A DNA stretch of 64,000 nt from Azorinus chamasolen (GCA_963576725.1 OY755238.1:25767334-25831333); one strand, 5' to 3'. Shown: positions 41,963 through 52,322, counted from the first letter of the stretch. Translations and numbers: made by a program. The notes: generated from the letters alone by a model not told the origin.

Positions 41963-42327
41963 TACAGTGCTCCCTCTCTACAACGACACCCTTTGGGATA
42001 CGAAGATTGTATGTGTTGTTCAGAGGGAGTTGTTATAGGGAGGGAAAATTAAACACAATTAGCCTGTTTGCAGATCCCCAGATAAGGTTATTTCGAGAAC
42101 TAAAACCGTTATGCCTCTATCAAACCCCATGTTGTGACCACTCTTTAGAATCGTCACAAAGTGACGATTCTAAAGAGTGGTCACAACATAGGGTTTGATG
42201 GAGGCATAAAGAAAATACGATGAAAAAAGGTTGTTTCTGGAGCCTTGTTGTGTCGGAAACAGTGACATGCGTTGTTGTAAGGAGGGAATCGCTATTGGGA
42301 GGGTCGTTGTAGGGAGGGAGCACTGTA
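41963..42327. mobile_element. Family T7 TA element with a Q-type hairpin inside
   Basis: Inverted ends CAGTGCTCCCTCTCTACAAC and GTTGTAGGGAGGGAGCACTG with TA on both sides. The central hairpin (42116-42205) TCAAACCCCATGTTGTGACC...GGTCACAACATAGGGTTTGA is the Q hairpin with apex GTCACAAAGTGAC. Subterminal AGAGGGAGTTGTTATAGGGA repeats the end motif. Confidence 0.8.
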
Positions 42328-42372
42328 TAAGGTACATGTATGAGAGAACCCGTTTAACATATGATATAGATA

Positions 42373-42462
42373 CAGATGTCTCTAGTCTACATGTGCAGAT
42401 GTCGAGAGTCTGTGCAGATGTCTCTAGTCTGTGCAGATGTCGAGAGTCTGTGCAGATGTCAT
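42373..42462. repeat. 19-bp tandem repeat, ~4.5 units of two alternating forms
   Basis: CAGATGTCTCTAGTCTGTG alternates with CAGATGTCGAGAGTCTGTG. Confidence 0.9.
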
Positions 42463-42484
42463 TTCTATCAGAGCAGAATAAGGG

Positions 42485-42732
42485 TTAACCCTTACCTTGC
42501 TGTGAAAAAATGTCATCTCAAATTTGGAACTGGTGCATTTTTGACCACGTCCTATTTAATCAAAAGTTTAAGAAACTATTAAGAAAGTGTCATGACTCAA
42601 GCCTCTGAGAAACGACTGACCCGTTATCAAACAGTTTGGATCCTGATGAGACGCCGAGTTACTCGGCGTCTCATCTGGGTCCAAGCTGTTTGCAAGGGTA
42701 ATTTAAGTCGCTGTTAGTTAGATAATGGTTAA
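42485..42732. mobile_element. Family E MITE, full length
   Basis: Family reference, 248 bp. TTAACCCTTACCTTGCTGTG to GTTAGATAATGGTTAA. Contains AAGTTTAAGAAACTATTAAG and again CTCTGAGAAACGACTGACCC. Arms CAAACAGTTTGGATCCTGAT with apex GCCGAGTTACTCGGC are nearly perfect. Confidence 0.85.
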
Positions 42733-42989
42733 CAAAGAATGTCAACCAATTGTGTTTCACAAAAAGATGACATAAAATCTAAAAGTTTGCGGCAAACCAC
42801 AATCGCGGACTTTATTGTCAATAAAAATGAAGTAGCGGTTAGAATTAACCTGTCGTGCGACATCCCTAATGGGTGTAAGTGACAAATTATGGAACAGAAA
42901 AACAAACCTATCCATTACATTTTAACTTTAATGTAGTACAGAAAAGAGAACAATGGTGCAGGTTCATTGTACTTATACACTGAACATAA

Positions 42990-43078
42990 AGCAATCATCA
43001 AAGGTATATATATTCAAATACTTATATCGTCATATTTTCACAAAACCATAAGTTGTGATCACTCGTTAACATCTCACC
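42990..43078. mobile_element. Family Q fragment
   Basis: AAATACTTATATCGTCATAT, CACAAAACCATAAGTTGTGATCAC; eroded. Confidence 0.45.
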
Positions 43079-43182
43079 GATGTTTAATAAGTACTCGTAG
43101 ATTGGCACAGAGCAATACATATTCAGATATCAAACTCATTATTTCCTGATGGGCACTAACTATGGGTTAATAAAGAACAAAA

Positions 43183-43412
43183 TTAACCCATTCTCACCTA
43201 GACTATTTTTAGACCCAACCTCTTTGAATATATCTACTGAAAATGAGCATTTACTAGAGAAAAGGAAAAGTTTAGATTTTTGTAGTTTTGAAACCATTGT
43301 GATAAATAGAGCATTTGCTCATATGGAGCAAATGCTTTATTTATCACAATGGTTTCAAAATATGACTTTTACAAAGGCGTCAAAATGCGTCAGTTGGAGG
43401 GGAATGAGTTAA
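43183..43412. mobile_element. Family B MITE
   Basis: TTAACCCATTCTCACCTAGA to GAGGGGAATGAGTTAA, reverse orientation; stem perfect up to apex TTTGCTCATATGGAGCAAAT. Confidence 0.9.
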
Positions 43413-43458
43413 TACAGAAATACCACTTTGTAGCTTTGAGCATGCCTCTCGTCCTGCA

Positions 43459-44396
43459 TTAACCCTTTCGCTCATACAAACGACATAAGGAACCGTTGCA
43501 AATATGGTAGACCCAGACAGTAGATTCCCATAGGGACTGACTGATCTGTTTGCAGTAGACTCCCGTAGGGGCTATCTGATCAGGATCTGCTCTGTTTGCA
43601 GTACTAGACTCCCGTATGGGCTATCTGATCAGGGTCTGCTCTGTTTGCAGTAGACTCTCGTAGGAGCTGTCTGATCAGGGTCTGCTCTGTTTGCAGTAGA
43701 CTCCCGTAGGAGCTGTCTGATCAGGGTCTGCTCTGTTTGCAGTAGACTCCCGTAGGAGCTGTCTGATCAGAGTTTGCTCTGTTTGCAGTAGACTCCCATA
43801 GGAGCTGTCCGATCAGGGTTTGCTCTGTTTGCAGCAAACTCCCGTAGGAGCTGTCCGATCAGGGTCTGCTCTAATTGCAGTAGACTCCCGTAGGAGCTGT
43901 CCGATCAGGGTCTGCTTTGTTTGCAGTAGACTCTCCCATAGGAGCTGTCTGATCAGGGTCTGCTCTGTTTTCAGTAGACTTCCGTAGGCACTGTCTGATC
44001 AGGGTCTGCTCTGTTTGCAATAGACTCCCGTAGGAGCTGTCTGATCAGGGTCTGTTCTGTTTTCAGTAGACTCCGGTAGGAGCTGTCTGATCCGGGTCTG
44101 CTCTGTTTGCAGTAGACTCCCATAGGAGCTGTCTGATCAGAGTCTGCTCTGTTTTCAGTAGACTCCCGTAGGAGCTGTCTGATCAGGGTCTGCTCTGTTT
44201 TCAGTAGACTCCCGTAGGAGCAGTCTGATCAGACTCTGCTTTGCTTGCATATAAGAAACTATGGATCTGATTTGGCAGCTTCTGTCTCAGTCACCAATTT
44301 CTTTGTTACTACAATGTATAATTATAAATCTACAGTGCATGGATATTCATGCAGTAATAAATTCTTCAATTAATATTCATAGCGGGAAAGGGTTAA
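43459..44396. mobile_element. Family A element enlarged by a 46-bp tandem array
   Basis: TTAACCCTTTCGCTCATACA...ATATGGTAGACCCAGACAGT at left. At right the family tail (GCATGGATATTCATGCAGTA, AATATTCATAGCGGGAAAGG) and TTAA. 938 bp instead of ~245 because of the internal array. Confidence 0.88.
43505..44250 (+). repeat. 46-bp satellite made from one hairpin arm, 16 units
   Basis: Unit GCAGTAGACTCCCGTAGGAG then CTGTCTGATCAGGGTCTGCT and CTGTTT: the apex and right arm of the family A core. The TGATC landmark recurs about every 46 bp from 43550 to 44223. Point differences (CCGATC, TTTTCAG, GGGGCTAT) mark subtypes. All units face the same way, so the array cannot fold as the original hairpin. Confidence 0.93.
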
Positions 44397-44458
44397 ACTA
44401 AAATGGGTTTTATAGAGCCATAAATAGTCTTGGTTTTTTCTGTAGAGAAGTTTTACTG

Positions 44459-44668
44459 TACATTAAAACCCCATCTAATGCGACCACCTAAAAGAGGTAT
44501 AATTCTGGGTTGTAGAGGCAGGTGGTAGCTTAATGCAGAACAAAAGTAATGCAGAAAGCTCTTGGAGGAGCTTTCTGCATTACTTTTGTCCTGCATTAAG
44601 CAACCACCTGCTTGTAACGACATCCATGTTTATTCATTAAGTGGTCGCATTAGAGAGATTTTACTGTA
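44459..44668. mobile_element. Family T1 MITE
   Basis: TACATTAAAACCCCATCTAA to AGAGAGATTTTACTGTA; apex AAAGCTCTTGGAGGAGCTTT. Confidence 0.9.
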
Positions 44669-44766
44669 TATGATATTTCTCTATAAAAAATACAACCCGG
44701 AGATAAACCCACTTGTATTCTGAAGATTGATTGGTCGAGTTATTCAACAAGTCATTGGATATAGCC

Positions 44767-45190
44767 CGTATAGCAACGCCTTTTCACGCCTCTTTAAAAA
44801 GAGTTGATCCTATAGGAGAAGTAGTAAAGTCAGTAGACTCCTGTAGGAGCTGTCTGATCAGAGTCTGCTTTGTTTGCAGTAGACTCCCGTAGGAGTTGTC
44901 TGATCAGGGTCTGCTTGTTTGCAGTAGACTCCCGTATGAGTTGTCTGATCAGGGTCTGCTCAGTTTGCTCACGATTGGTTTGGTTTTATGTCGCTGTAAC
45001 AGTATTTCATAGGATTTGATTTGTCTGTTGCAGGAACAGCTAAACGATGCACTACATATAATATCAGTTTGCGTGTCTACAAGATGATACATATATTTGG
45101 CTTGGAAATTCCAAAAGCACCACGCAAAGACAAACAATAAGAAAGAACAGGGGTTCAAGTCAAGCATGTATACAACTTTTGATGCAAAGT
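44767..45190. mobile_element. Family A element with a shorter 46-bp array
   Basis: AACGCCTTTTCACGCCTCTT and AAAAAGAGTTGATCCTATAG at left; array 44826-44971; GTTTGGTTTTATGTCGCTGT at right. The outer ends are not clear. Confidence 0.6.
44826..44971 (+). repeat. Second 46-bp arm-derived array, three units
   Basis: CAGTAGACTCCTGTAGGAGC, CAGTAGACTCCCGTAGGAGT and CAGTAGACTCCCGTATGAGT, each followed by TGTCTGATCAG.GTCTGCT. Same unit as at 43505-44250. Confidence 0.9.
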
Positions 45191-45229
45191 AATTTCACCT
45201 GCAAACAGTGTAACACTTCTTCAACTGTT

Positions 45230-45340
45230 TGGTGAGTGTTTCTTTAAGCAGTATGGATCCTGATGAGAAAGAAAGTTAATTGGCACCCCGTCTCAATCCA
45301 AACTGTTTGCACAGGTAGTCACAAATTTGACTTGGAGAAA
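45230..45340. mobile_element. Family C element, decayed
   Basis: GCAGTATGGATCCTGATGAG, AATCCAAACTGTTTGCACAG, ACTTGGAGAAAGTG. Confidence 0.55.
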
Positions 45341-45354
45341 GTGAATGGAAAATG

Positions 45355-45515
45355 GCATTTCATCCTGGTGCAATGTTTTATTTATAAGCAAGAGCACATA
45401 CATATAGTTTGCATGGCGAGACCTTAGAATATGTTGACAAGAGAAACCATTTAGGAGTTACCATTCAGTCAGACTTGAAGTGGCGAAGTCACATACATTG
45501 TACATGTATAAATAG
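45355..45515 (+). pseudogene. LINE reverse-transcriptase fragment, cut by T1
   Basis: Frame at 45412 reads HGETLEYVDKRNHLGVTIQS then DLKWRSHIH. The preceding MAFHPGA (45354) is in another frame after a small indel. These are the conserved C-terminal blocks of LINE reverse transcriptases (YLGV.I..DL.W..HI). A T1 element inserted at 45516 follows; no continuation was found beyond it. Confidence 0.7.
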
Positions 45516-45724
45516 TACAGTAAAACCCCGCTAATGCGACCACCTAAAAGAGGTATAATTCTGGGTGCTAGATGCAGGTGGTAGCTTAATGCAGGACAAA
45601 AGTAATGCAGAAAGCTCCCATAGGAGCTTTCTGCATTACTTTTGTCCCGCATTAAGCAACCACCTGCTTATTTAGACACCCATGTTTAATTATTAATTGG
45701 TCGCATTAGAGGGATTCTATTGTA
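45516..45724. mobile_element. Family T1 MITE
   Basis: TACAGTAAAACCCCGCTAAT to GAGGGATTCTATTGTA; apex AAAGCTCCCATAGGAGCTTT. Confidence 0.9.
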
Positions 45725-46367
45725 TTGGCAATAAAGCTATGGAATCAGTATAGATCTAGATCAACAACAGTCATGCCAGAGATGTCATATGTACTTATGA
45801 AGGTAGTAAATGGGGTGATAATATTTATGGATTTGGCGCATTATGTTTATATTACACTAATACTATCGTAAAACATTGGTGGCATCCTCTATCACCCCCT
45901 TGATCATTACACTTACCCATCCATAGGAAGTTCTTCAAGACACAAACACCAACAATGTTTGTCTGAGCATTGTGCAAGAATTCGCCTATTATATGACTAT
46001 GACAAAAACGCTGCAATAGCAAAAACACAATTCACTTTGCTAAAAGAGAAAACTACTATAAAGTTAACTTTGCGTCTTTGGATATTTATATTGAGTATGA
46101 AATATAAAGGGAAACCAGAGTCAAGAATTCCAAGGATCACGTCAACTGTAAAGAATTACACATTCACAGATTGTAATGGAGGAGACTCCTCGTCTATAAA
46201 CAATTTAATTGGTGGTTAGAAAGAAAAGAAAGAAAATGATTACATCAGAATTGTCCAAACATTGCTGTGCCTTGGCAGTAGTAAGGCAAGCACAATGAAA
46301 TTCTTGACCAGCAATAGACAAACTCCGGAGCATAGTCCTTAAGCTGTTTGAGGATAGGACATCTGCC
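45725..46367. other. Nothing recognised
   Basis: An 86-codon plus-strand frame at 45959 has no recognisable motif. It may include worn LINE sequence; not supported. Confidence 0.4.
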
Positions 46368-46525
46368 TTTAACCTGCTGCGGGCGGATACGGGATTACCT
46401 ATGCAAACAGTTTTGATCCAGATGATACGCTGAATAATCAATGTCTCATCAGGATCCAAACTGTTTGGCACCCCGGCTGAATTTGGTAGACAGAAATAGA
46501 AGTCAGAAAGGAAATTTAAACACGA
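46368..46525. mobile_element. Family E/C element, decayed
   Basis: TTTAACCTGCTGCGGGCGGA, CAAACAGTTTTGATCCAGAT, ATCAGGATCCAAACTGTTTG. Confidence 0.6.
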
Positions 46526-46946
46526 CAATGCACGGCAACATCAGAATGAAATGCGCGCTCGCACACAGCAATGGAGGCGCACTCACACAAGCACGCACGC
46601 ACGCACGCGCGCATATCACAAATATACATTCAAAAGTATAACATTTATAACTTGAATTTTGAAAACGTAATCGGTGAACAATTTGTAAAACAAATTTTGC
46701 TCTGTAGGTCAAAGGTTATTTGTTCATTGAAGTGCACTCATTTACCTAACTCCAATATGCACCAGCGACATCACCCAAGAAGTTAAACCAGACGCGACCT
46801 TTTCTATTCGATGATTGAAAGCCATATTTTACCACCCACCATGCAGTGACTAATTTTGTATAACACTTATAAAATATTAAATTTAATTGATCATTATTTC
46901 AGTCCAAACTTTCCGCACTATATAGTGACTTTGTACGAACGATCTA
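46526..46946. other. CA/GC-rich simple repeat, otherwise nothing
   Basis: CACACAAGCACGCACGCACG and CGCGCGC at about 46583-46613. The remaining sequence shows no feature. Confidence 0.5.
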
Positions 46947-47154
46947 TTCAGTAAAACTCCTCTAAACCGGAATTGTAGTAGAGAAACATTTAGATACTTT
47001 TAGTCAGGTGGCTGCTTAATGCAGGGTGATAGTCATGCGGTAGGCTCCTAGAGGAGCTTTCTGCATGACTTTCATCCCACATTAAGCTGTCACATGTCTC
47101 CAAGACCGATAAGTATACTAATTTGAGCATCCGGTTTAGAGTGGTTTTACTGTA
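46947..47154. mobile_element. Family T3 MITE
   Basis: TTCAGTAAAACTCCTCTAAA to TTAGAGTGGTTTTACTGTA; stem GTCAGGTGGCTGCTTAATGC, apex TAGGCTCCTAGAGGAGCTTT. Confidence 0.87.
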
Positions 47155-47325
47155 CAAAATAAAAATGTTTGTGCAATGATGGTCTGACGAGGAAGCTACG
47201 TCGTTGAATGATTGGAATATATGTTTCTTAAGTTGTGAAGGTTTGATATATTGACTGAATACATCGACACCTACATAGAACAATTTTGAGTCAGGTGGTG
47301 TGCTTCAGGTAATTAGAAGTCAATG

Positions 47326-47407
47326 AGAGTCACATGACCTGGTCGTATTATGTGATAGGATGAGACAGAGTCACATGACCTGGTCGTATTACCTGATTGG
47401 ATGAGAC
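47326..47407. repeat. 41-bp direct duplication
   Basis: AGAGTCACATGACCTGGTCG followed by TATTA.NTGAT.GGATGAGAC, twice in tandem. Confidence 0.9.
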
Positions 47408-47504
47408 CATGTTCGGAACACATCATGAAATAAAAGGCCGTATAACTAGAAACGCTTCCTTTGTCTATGAAGATTGTTAAAACATCAGACATAAATACAT
47501 GCCT

Positions 47505-47570
47505 GAACAGTCCAGACCCCGATGTAGTTATATAGTATGGTCTGGGTCTACTCTGTTTGAAAATGCATAT
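47505..47570. mobile_element. Family A core fragment
   Basis: GAACAGTCCAGACCCCGATG, GGTCTGGGTCTACTCTGTTT. Confidence 0.55.
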
Positions 47571-47841
47571 ATATGTGTTGTTCTATCACCAATAAGGCTT
47601 TTGGAAAGTTACTCGCAATTGTTGTGAATAGAAAGCAAACAACATATCAAGTTTGTATGTTTTATTACACGGTACAATGTACAAAATATAAATAGAAATC
47701 CAGTGTGCAACTATTAAGGAGCAGATAAAAAATGTCACCAAAAGACTGATGAAAGATATACTAGAAAAAAATATATACTGGCTGTATTATACCAAACACC
47801 GATGTGTAAAAAGTGAGCAGCTATTGGTTACACGAAAGAAA

Positions 47842-48108
47842 TAGTAAAACCTGTTTTAACAGACCACTTAAATAAAATGGAAACAAAAAGCCAGAAGGTT
47901 GTTTAACCACTACCCTCCTAGACTAGTTTTAAACCCAACCTATTTGAATTAATCCATCCAAGAGATGCATTAACTGCAGAATAGGAGAATTCTAGAATTG
48001 TGTAGTTTTGAAACCATCCTATGGAGCAAATGCTCTATTTATCACAATAGTTTCAAATAATGAGTTTTACAGAGGCGCAAAAAGGTGTCAGTAGGCGAGA
48101 ATGGGATC
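47842..48108. mobile_element. T4 left end carrying family B
   Basis: AGTAAAACCTGTTTTAACAG and CAAAAAGCCAGAAGG up to the B element at 47904; no T4 right end found. Confidence 0.5.
47904..48106. mobile_element. Family B MITE, left hairpin arm deleted
   Basis: TTAACCACTACCCTCCTAGA to GGCGAGAATGGGATCA; AAACCATCCTATGGAGCAAA shows the deletion between CCAT and CCTATGGAG. Confidence 0.82.
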
Positions 48109-48480
48109 ATCCTTTACCTCTAGCCCATGAATATCCATGCCAGAAATAACGGGTTAAACCAACAATGAATGCCATAAATAATGGGTTAAACCAACAATGA
48201 ATGCCATAAATAACGGGTTAAACCAACAAATGAATGCCAGAAATATTCATGTAAGTAATAATGGCATCATAAATATTAATCAGATTATTTTGTTTTGTAA
48301 TGATACATGACCAAATGATTATTTTGGCCATGGCAGAAACTGAAGAATCATATCGATTATTATTTCATAAGCAAACAGAGTAGACCATGATGAAATGACT
48401 CCTAAAGAAGCAATCTGATCTGGGTCTTCTGGGTATGAAAAGGTACCAATAGGTGCATTCATAGAGTAAATAAATAAAAG
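48109..48480. mobile_element. Family A MITE with tandem subterminal units
   Basis: CCTTTACCTCTAGCCCATGA; a 32-bp repeat at 48139-48235; then ATATTCATGTAAGTAATAAT, GCAAACAGAGTAGACCATGA, apex TGACTCCTAAAGAAGCAATC. Confidence 0.7.
48139..48235. repeat. 32-bp tandem repeat, three units, in an A end
   Basis: Unit GCCATAAATAACGGGTTAAA plus CCAACAATGAAT at 48139, 48171 and 48203; each unit contains TTAA. Confidence 0.9.
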
Positions 48481-48505
48481 AGAGTTTACTGTATATATAA
48501 ACCTG

Positions 48506-48682
48506 GGTCCATGCTTATAAAGCTTTTTAGTTGAGTCTGAGTTTATTATCAAGCTTTTGATTGGTCAGATTTGAGTTCTCCAGCTTTTGATTGGTCAGAT
48601 TTGAGCCGAAGGCTCAAATCTGACTAATCAAAAACTTGAGAACAAACTCAGACTCAACTAAAACGTTTTATAAGCATGGATA
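48506..48682. mobile_element. Family P element
   Basis: GGTCCATGCTTATAAAGC to CGTTTTATAAGCATGGATA, flanked by CTG (48503-48505) and CAG (48683-48685). Extra half-stem AGCTTTTGATTGGTCAGAT is present twice. Confidence 0.82.
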
Positions 48683-48689
48683 CAGGTGG

Positions 48690-49155
48690 GAGACCTCTAT
48701 CAGATAAAGGACATAAAATGTAAAAAGCAATTTGTCTGACACACCAATACAAGATAAAAGTAACTGTTTTCTGCACCCAAAACAAAATGAAATGCAGGAA
48801 TATCTAAAACAGAAAAAGACCCATTTCCATAATGGATTATCCGGAGGAGAATCAGATATAGCCAGTTATCAATGGTAAAATGCCAAACTGACATTTGCAA
48901 ATAAAATGTTTGAATACCAAAAAATACTATTAAAATCAAAATATGTTGTTTACCATATCATATAGGAGAACATGTCTACAGGACAAAATTACAAGATAAC
49001 TTCACATACAAGCATGTTTTATGTATGTATGAATGCACATTTTCACATGGACAGGCAAATGTCTGTTTACCAACATAGTTACAAGGATCATGTTCCTTGC
49101 TCCTATTATTTGATGGACTGGTTGGATGAAAAATCTATTAAATAGATTACTCCAA
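48690..49155. other. Nothing recognised
   Basis: A-rich plus strand; no repeat, hairpin or splice-supported frame. Confidence 0.45.
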
Positions 49156-49341
49156 TACTGTTAAACTCCTCTGAACTGGACATTAAAAATAGTGTTAAAA
49201 CCAGTCTTCCAGACAAGTGGCAGCTATATGCAGGTTTGGGAGCTTTCTGTATATTACTTACACTCTGCATTAAGCAGCCATCTGCCTAAAAATACTTAAA
49301 TTGTTCTGTAATAAAATTTAGATCAGAGGGGTTCTACTGTA
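49156..49341. mobile_element. Family T3 MITE
   Basis: TACTGTTAAACTCCTCTGAA to CAGAGGGGTTCTACTGTA. Left inner arm partly deleted (TATATGCAGGTTTGGGAGCT). Confidence 0.75.
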
Positions 49342-50056
49342 ACTGTAATTAAACCTTATTCAATAAAATCAAAACAATTTGTAAAAGAAAGACTTAAAAA
49401 ATATTTTAAAAAAACTGTATAAGTCCTGCTATACACAACAAAAACCAACCATATGGGTTTGTATACTGTAGAACCAGACCAGAAGCATTTGAAATGCAGC
49501 ATTTGATCAGGTTTAACACTGTTTGCCACCTATCAGTGCTGACTCTGCTTTGATAATTCCTTTGGCAAATACTGTGTTACCTGATCATATGCTGTATTTT
49601 AAACATCTGGTTGTTTACTGTTTGTAAAGTCTAGAGGTTGGTTTACATAATGTGGAGTTCATATTATAACAGATGTCTCTAATAAATAGTATAAAATCAG
49701 TGCAAGTATAAAAAATAATTGAAACTGGATTTTCAAAGATAAAACTCAGCACATGAATATGCATTTATACTTAATGTTATTATATAATACAATAGTAGTA
49801 CACATACATTTAAGGGATCAAAGAGGTATCAGTTGAAATCAAATATGATAAGAGTAATGCTGAATGAAAGCATGACAGAAAAATGTGTGATAATCTCAGG
49901 TTGAAACATAATGGGACATACACAACAAAAGACAAACTCTATTGGCAGGACAGACAATAAACCCTTATTCGAGTATAAAACCACTGCAGCTAAATTGCTT
50001 TCTTGGTGGTGATATATAAATTTGAGGTACTCTCTAGAGAAAAGGGTCTTATTGCC
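49342..50056. other. Mostly unrecognised
   Basis: One small hairpin-like core (GCATTTGAAATGCAGCATTTGATC near 49486, followed by ACACTGTTTGCC) resembles an A2 arm. Otherwise nothing. Confidence 0.4.
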
Positions 50057-50130
50057 TTGCAAAAGGTGTAGACGCAGACCAGTCACCACATTCTAGGATG
50101 TGGCATCTGGTCAGGGTGTGCACTGTTTAG
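50057..50130. mobile_element. A2-like core
   Basis: GGTGTAGACGCAGACCAGTC, apex CCACATTCTAGGATGTGG, CATCTGGTCAGGGTGTGCAC. Confidence 0.55.
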
Positions 50131-50260
50131 TCACAAATGCATGTGGAATTTTGTTCTCTGTCTTTCAAACAGCATAACACAGCTCATGATAAATGTGATA
50201 TCTGATCAGAGATTAACATGGTTAACAATGTATAATATAAATATATATAAAATAGATGCA

Positions 50261-50454
50261 GAGCTTCAGATAAGATGCATAAATTAACATATTTTCAAGC
50301 ATAACTTCACTTCTTTATTTTTCCACCAAACCCTATGTTGTGACCACTCTTTAGAATCGTCTCTTTGAGACGATTCTAAAGAGTGGTCACAACATAGGTT
50401 TTGGTGGAGAAATTACGATTATAGTATTTGAGTACGCAACATTATCTGTAGCTC
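50261..50454. mobile_element. Family Q element, best copy
   Basis: Family reference, 194 bp. Inverted ends GAGCTTCAGATAA and TTATCTGTAGCTC. The ~43-bp hairpin arms CACCAAACCCTATGTTGTGA to AGAATCGTCTC pair perfectly around TTTGA. No obvious target duplication. Confidence 0.85.
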
Positions 50455-50675
50455 TGTAACTGGTAGGTAAACATTACAAAAGCATGGGAAAGTTGTAGCT
50501 TCACAGACAAGTTATCACAAGGTAGGTATATAAAGAAAAATATTGTGTTACCAGATCTACATCATGTGCTTTAATATTACAAATCCAAAATATAAAATAC
50601 AACTTTCAAGGTTGACATACATGTACATGCAAACTCTAATAACTTCAACTTGCATAAAATGTCATACATGCATAT

Positions 50676-50915
50676 TTAAACCCTTTCCCTGTTCTGTATT
50701 CATGCAAGAAACAATGACAATATGAACACTTAATAGTTTAGTTTTCATAATATAAACTTTTAAAGGGATTGTTTTGTTCTAATAAAAACTGTAGAATCAG
50801 ATCTATATCATGTCAAAAGCAAACAGAGCAGACCCTTACCATATGGCTCCTATAGGAGACATCTCATCTTGGTCTACTCTGTTTGCAAATGTGTTTATAT
50901 GAAGGAAAGGTTTAA
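50676..50915. mobile_element. Family A MITE
   Basis: TTAAACCCTTTCCCTGTTCT to GAAGGAAAGGTTTAA; apex GGCTCCTATAGGAGAC. Confidence 0.85.
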
Positions 50916-51045
50916 ACCGTTCTCCATATACGTTAACTTAACCCTTCTCCATATATTTTAACTTAAACCCTACTCCATAAATGTTAACTTAAACCCTTCT
51001 CCATATATGTTAACTTAAACCCTTCTCCATATATGTTAACTTTTC
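50913..51045. repeat. 26-bp tandem repeat, five units, TTAA plus MITE end
   Basis: Unit TTAAACCCTTCTCCATATAT plus GTTAAC; CTCCATA recurs at about 50922, 50947, 50973, 50999 and 51025. The unit equals an A-type end (compare TTTTTACTCCATATATACAC at 63699). Confidence 0.9.
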
Positions 51046-51069
51046 TTCACACATACACATTTTACTGGC

Positions 51070-51145
51070 ATTTGCAAACAACCAGAAACCAGATGAGAAA
51101 TGGAGTTAAACTTGGTGTATCATCTGGAACAAAACTGTTTGTGAC
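51070..51145. mobile_element. Family C/E core, decayed
   Basis: GCAAACAACCAGAAACCAGA, GTATCATCTGGAACAAAACT, GTTTGTGAC. Confidence 0.5.
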
Positions 51146-51307
51146 TTTGAAAAGAGTTTCTCAAACTCTCAGCCAACCAGATAACGTTTAAATATGAATG
51201 CAATGAAATTTTAAGCAAACATAAGTTTGATAATACTTAAAAAAATTAAAAATATTTATACAATTATGAGATATTGATAAAATCAATTAACTTTCAATTC
51301 TTTGACC

Positions 51308-51557
51308 TTAACCCTTTCCCTCATGTAAACGTGTTTTCACGCATTTGCAAACAGAGTAGACCCAAATCAGACAGCTCCTAGAGGAGCCGTCTGATTAGGG
51401 TCTGCTCTTTTTGCTAATAAAATTTGATAGATATGTTTCTTTACTTTCTAGAATGTCTATACTGTTCCACCTTCCATAGTTCTTTATAACTATTTTGTTC
51501 ATGAATATTCAGTAGGTATTGAAAGTTGGCCTAAATACAGAACAGGGAAAGGGTTAA
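51308..51557. mobile_element. Family A MITE, full length
   Basis: 250 bp. TTAACCCTTTCCCTCATGTA to ACAGGGAAAGGGTTAA; apex CAGCTCCTAGAGGAGCCG. Tail ATGAATATTCAGTAGGTATT. Confidence 0.92.
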
Positions 51558-52107
51558 TGAACAGTAACAGTGGAATAAAATTCAGTAAGAATCTGAAAAT
51601 TTTTGCCAGGAAAAAATATGTCACTCTTTTCTTTCATTTATGCAAGAAGAAAAGAGGGTGATAGACACTACTGAATGGACATGGAAAAATCTGAATCCTG
51701 ACCTCTATCCCTCTCAGAAGATGGAGGTTGAGCAAAATTACTATACCAACTAAATTTATCATTATGCCCCCAATTGGGAAAGCTGTAAGCGGAGGAGAGA
51801 TGTCTTATAATGTTTCAACTAACTTCCAAAATCAGAAGGCAAAAGGGTACCGCAAACACAACATGTTGTGGCAATACACAATCAGCTGGCCTCTAATTCA
51901 TTATGTGTGTTCTGGTAGAGCACAAATTGTTTAAATTTTATTGGTACCAGTTTGACCTACACTGTAAGGGTTAAATATATGCACACATGAACAATGTGTC
52001 ACTAATACATTTGTAGAATTAAGTTACATGGTATATAAGTAAAGTGCTTTATTTCATCTACATAATTAAACCATATCCAATGTCTACACAGCTGTAACCG
52101 TATCACT
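51558..52107. other. Nothing recognised
   Basis: A 68-codon plus-strand frame at 51728 has no motif or splice context. Confidence 0.45.
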
Positions 52108-52322
52108 TTAACCCTACCCCTCATGATTCATGAATATTCATACAAGAATTTGTGACTTCATGAATATTCATTACCCGGATTTCTTCTGCAGAATCATACC
52201 TTTATTAATCCATAAGCAAACAGAGTAGACCATGAGCAAACCGATTCTACAGGAGCCATCTGGTCTGGGTCTACCTTGTTTGCAAAGGTGTCAAAAGTCA
52301 TCTACATTAGGACAAGGGTTAA
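52108..52322. mobile_element. Family A MITE, reverse orientation
   Basis: TTAACCCTACCCCTCATGAT to GGACAAGGGTTAA; apex CGATTCTACAGGAGCCATC. Confidence 0.85.

Larger units (their letters stand above)
43414..44460. mobile_element. T-family remnant split by a family A element
   Basis: Left piece TTTGAGCATGCCTCTCGTCC then TGCATTAA; right piece after 44396 ends AGAGAAGTTTTACTGTA. Family A occupies the TTAA of the CCTGCATTAA motif. Confidence 0.65.

Noticed and set aside
42120..42323. Overlapping frames on both strands with nearly the same peptide
   Set aside because: Produced by the Q hairpin palindrome read from either side.
43505..44250. CRISPR-like array
   Set aside because: Units abut directly with no spacers, come from a MITE arm, and the DNA is eukaryotic.
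51728..51934. Possible small gene
   Set aside because: Short frame without motif, start context or neighbours.
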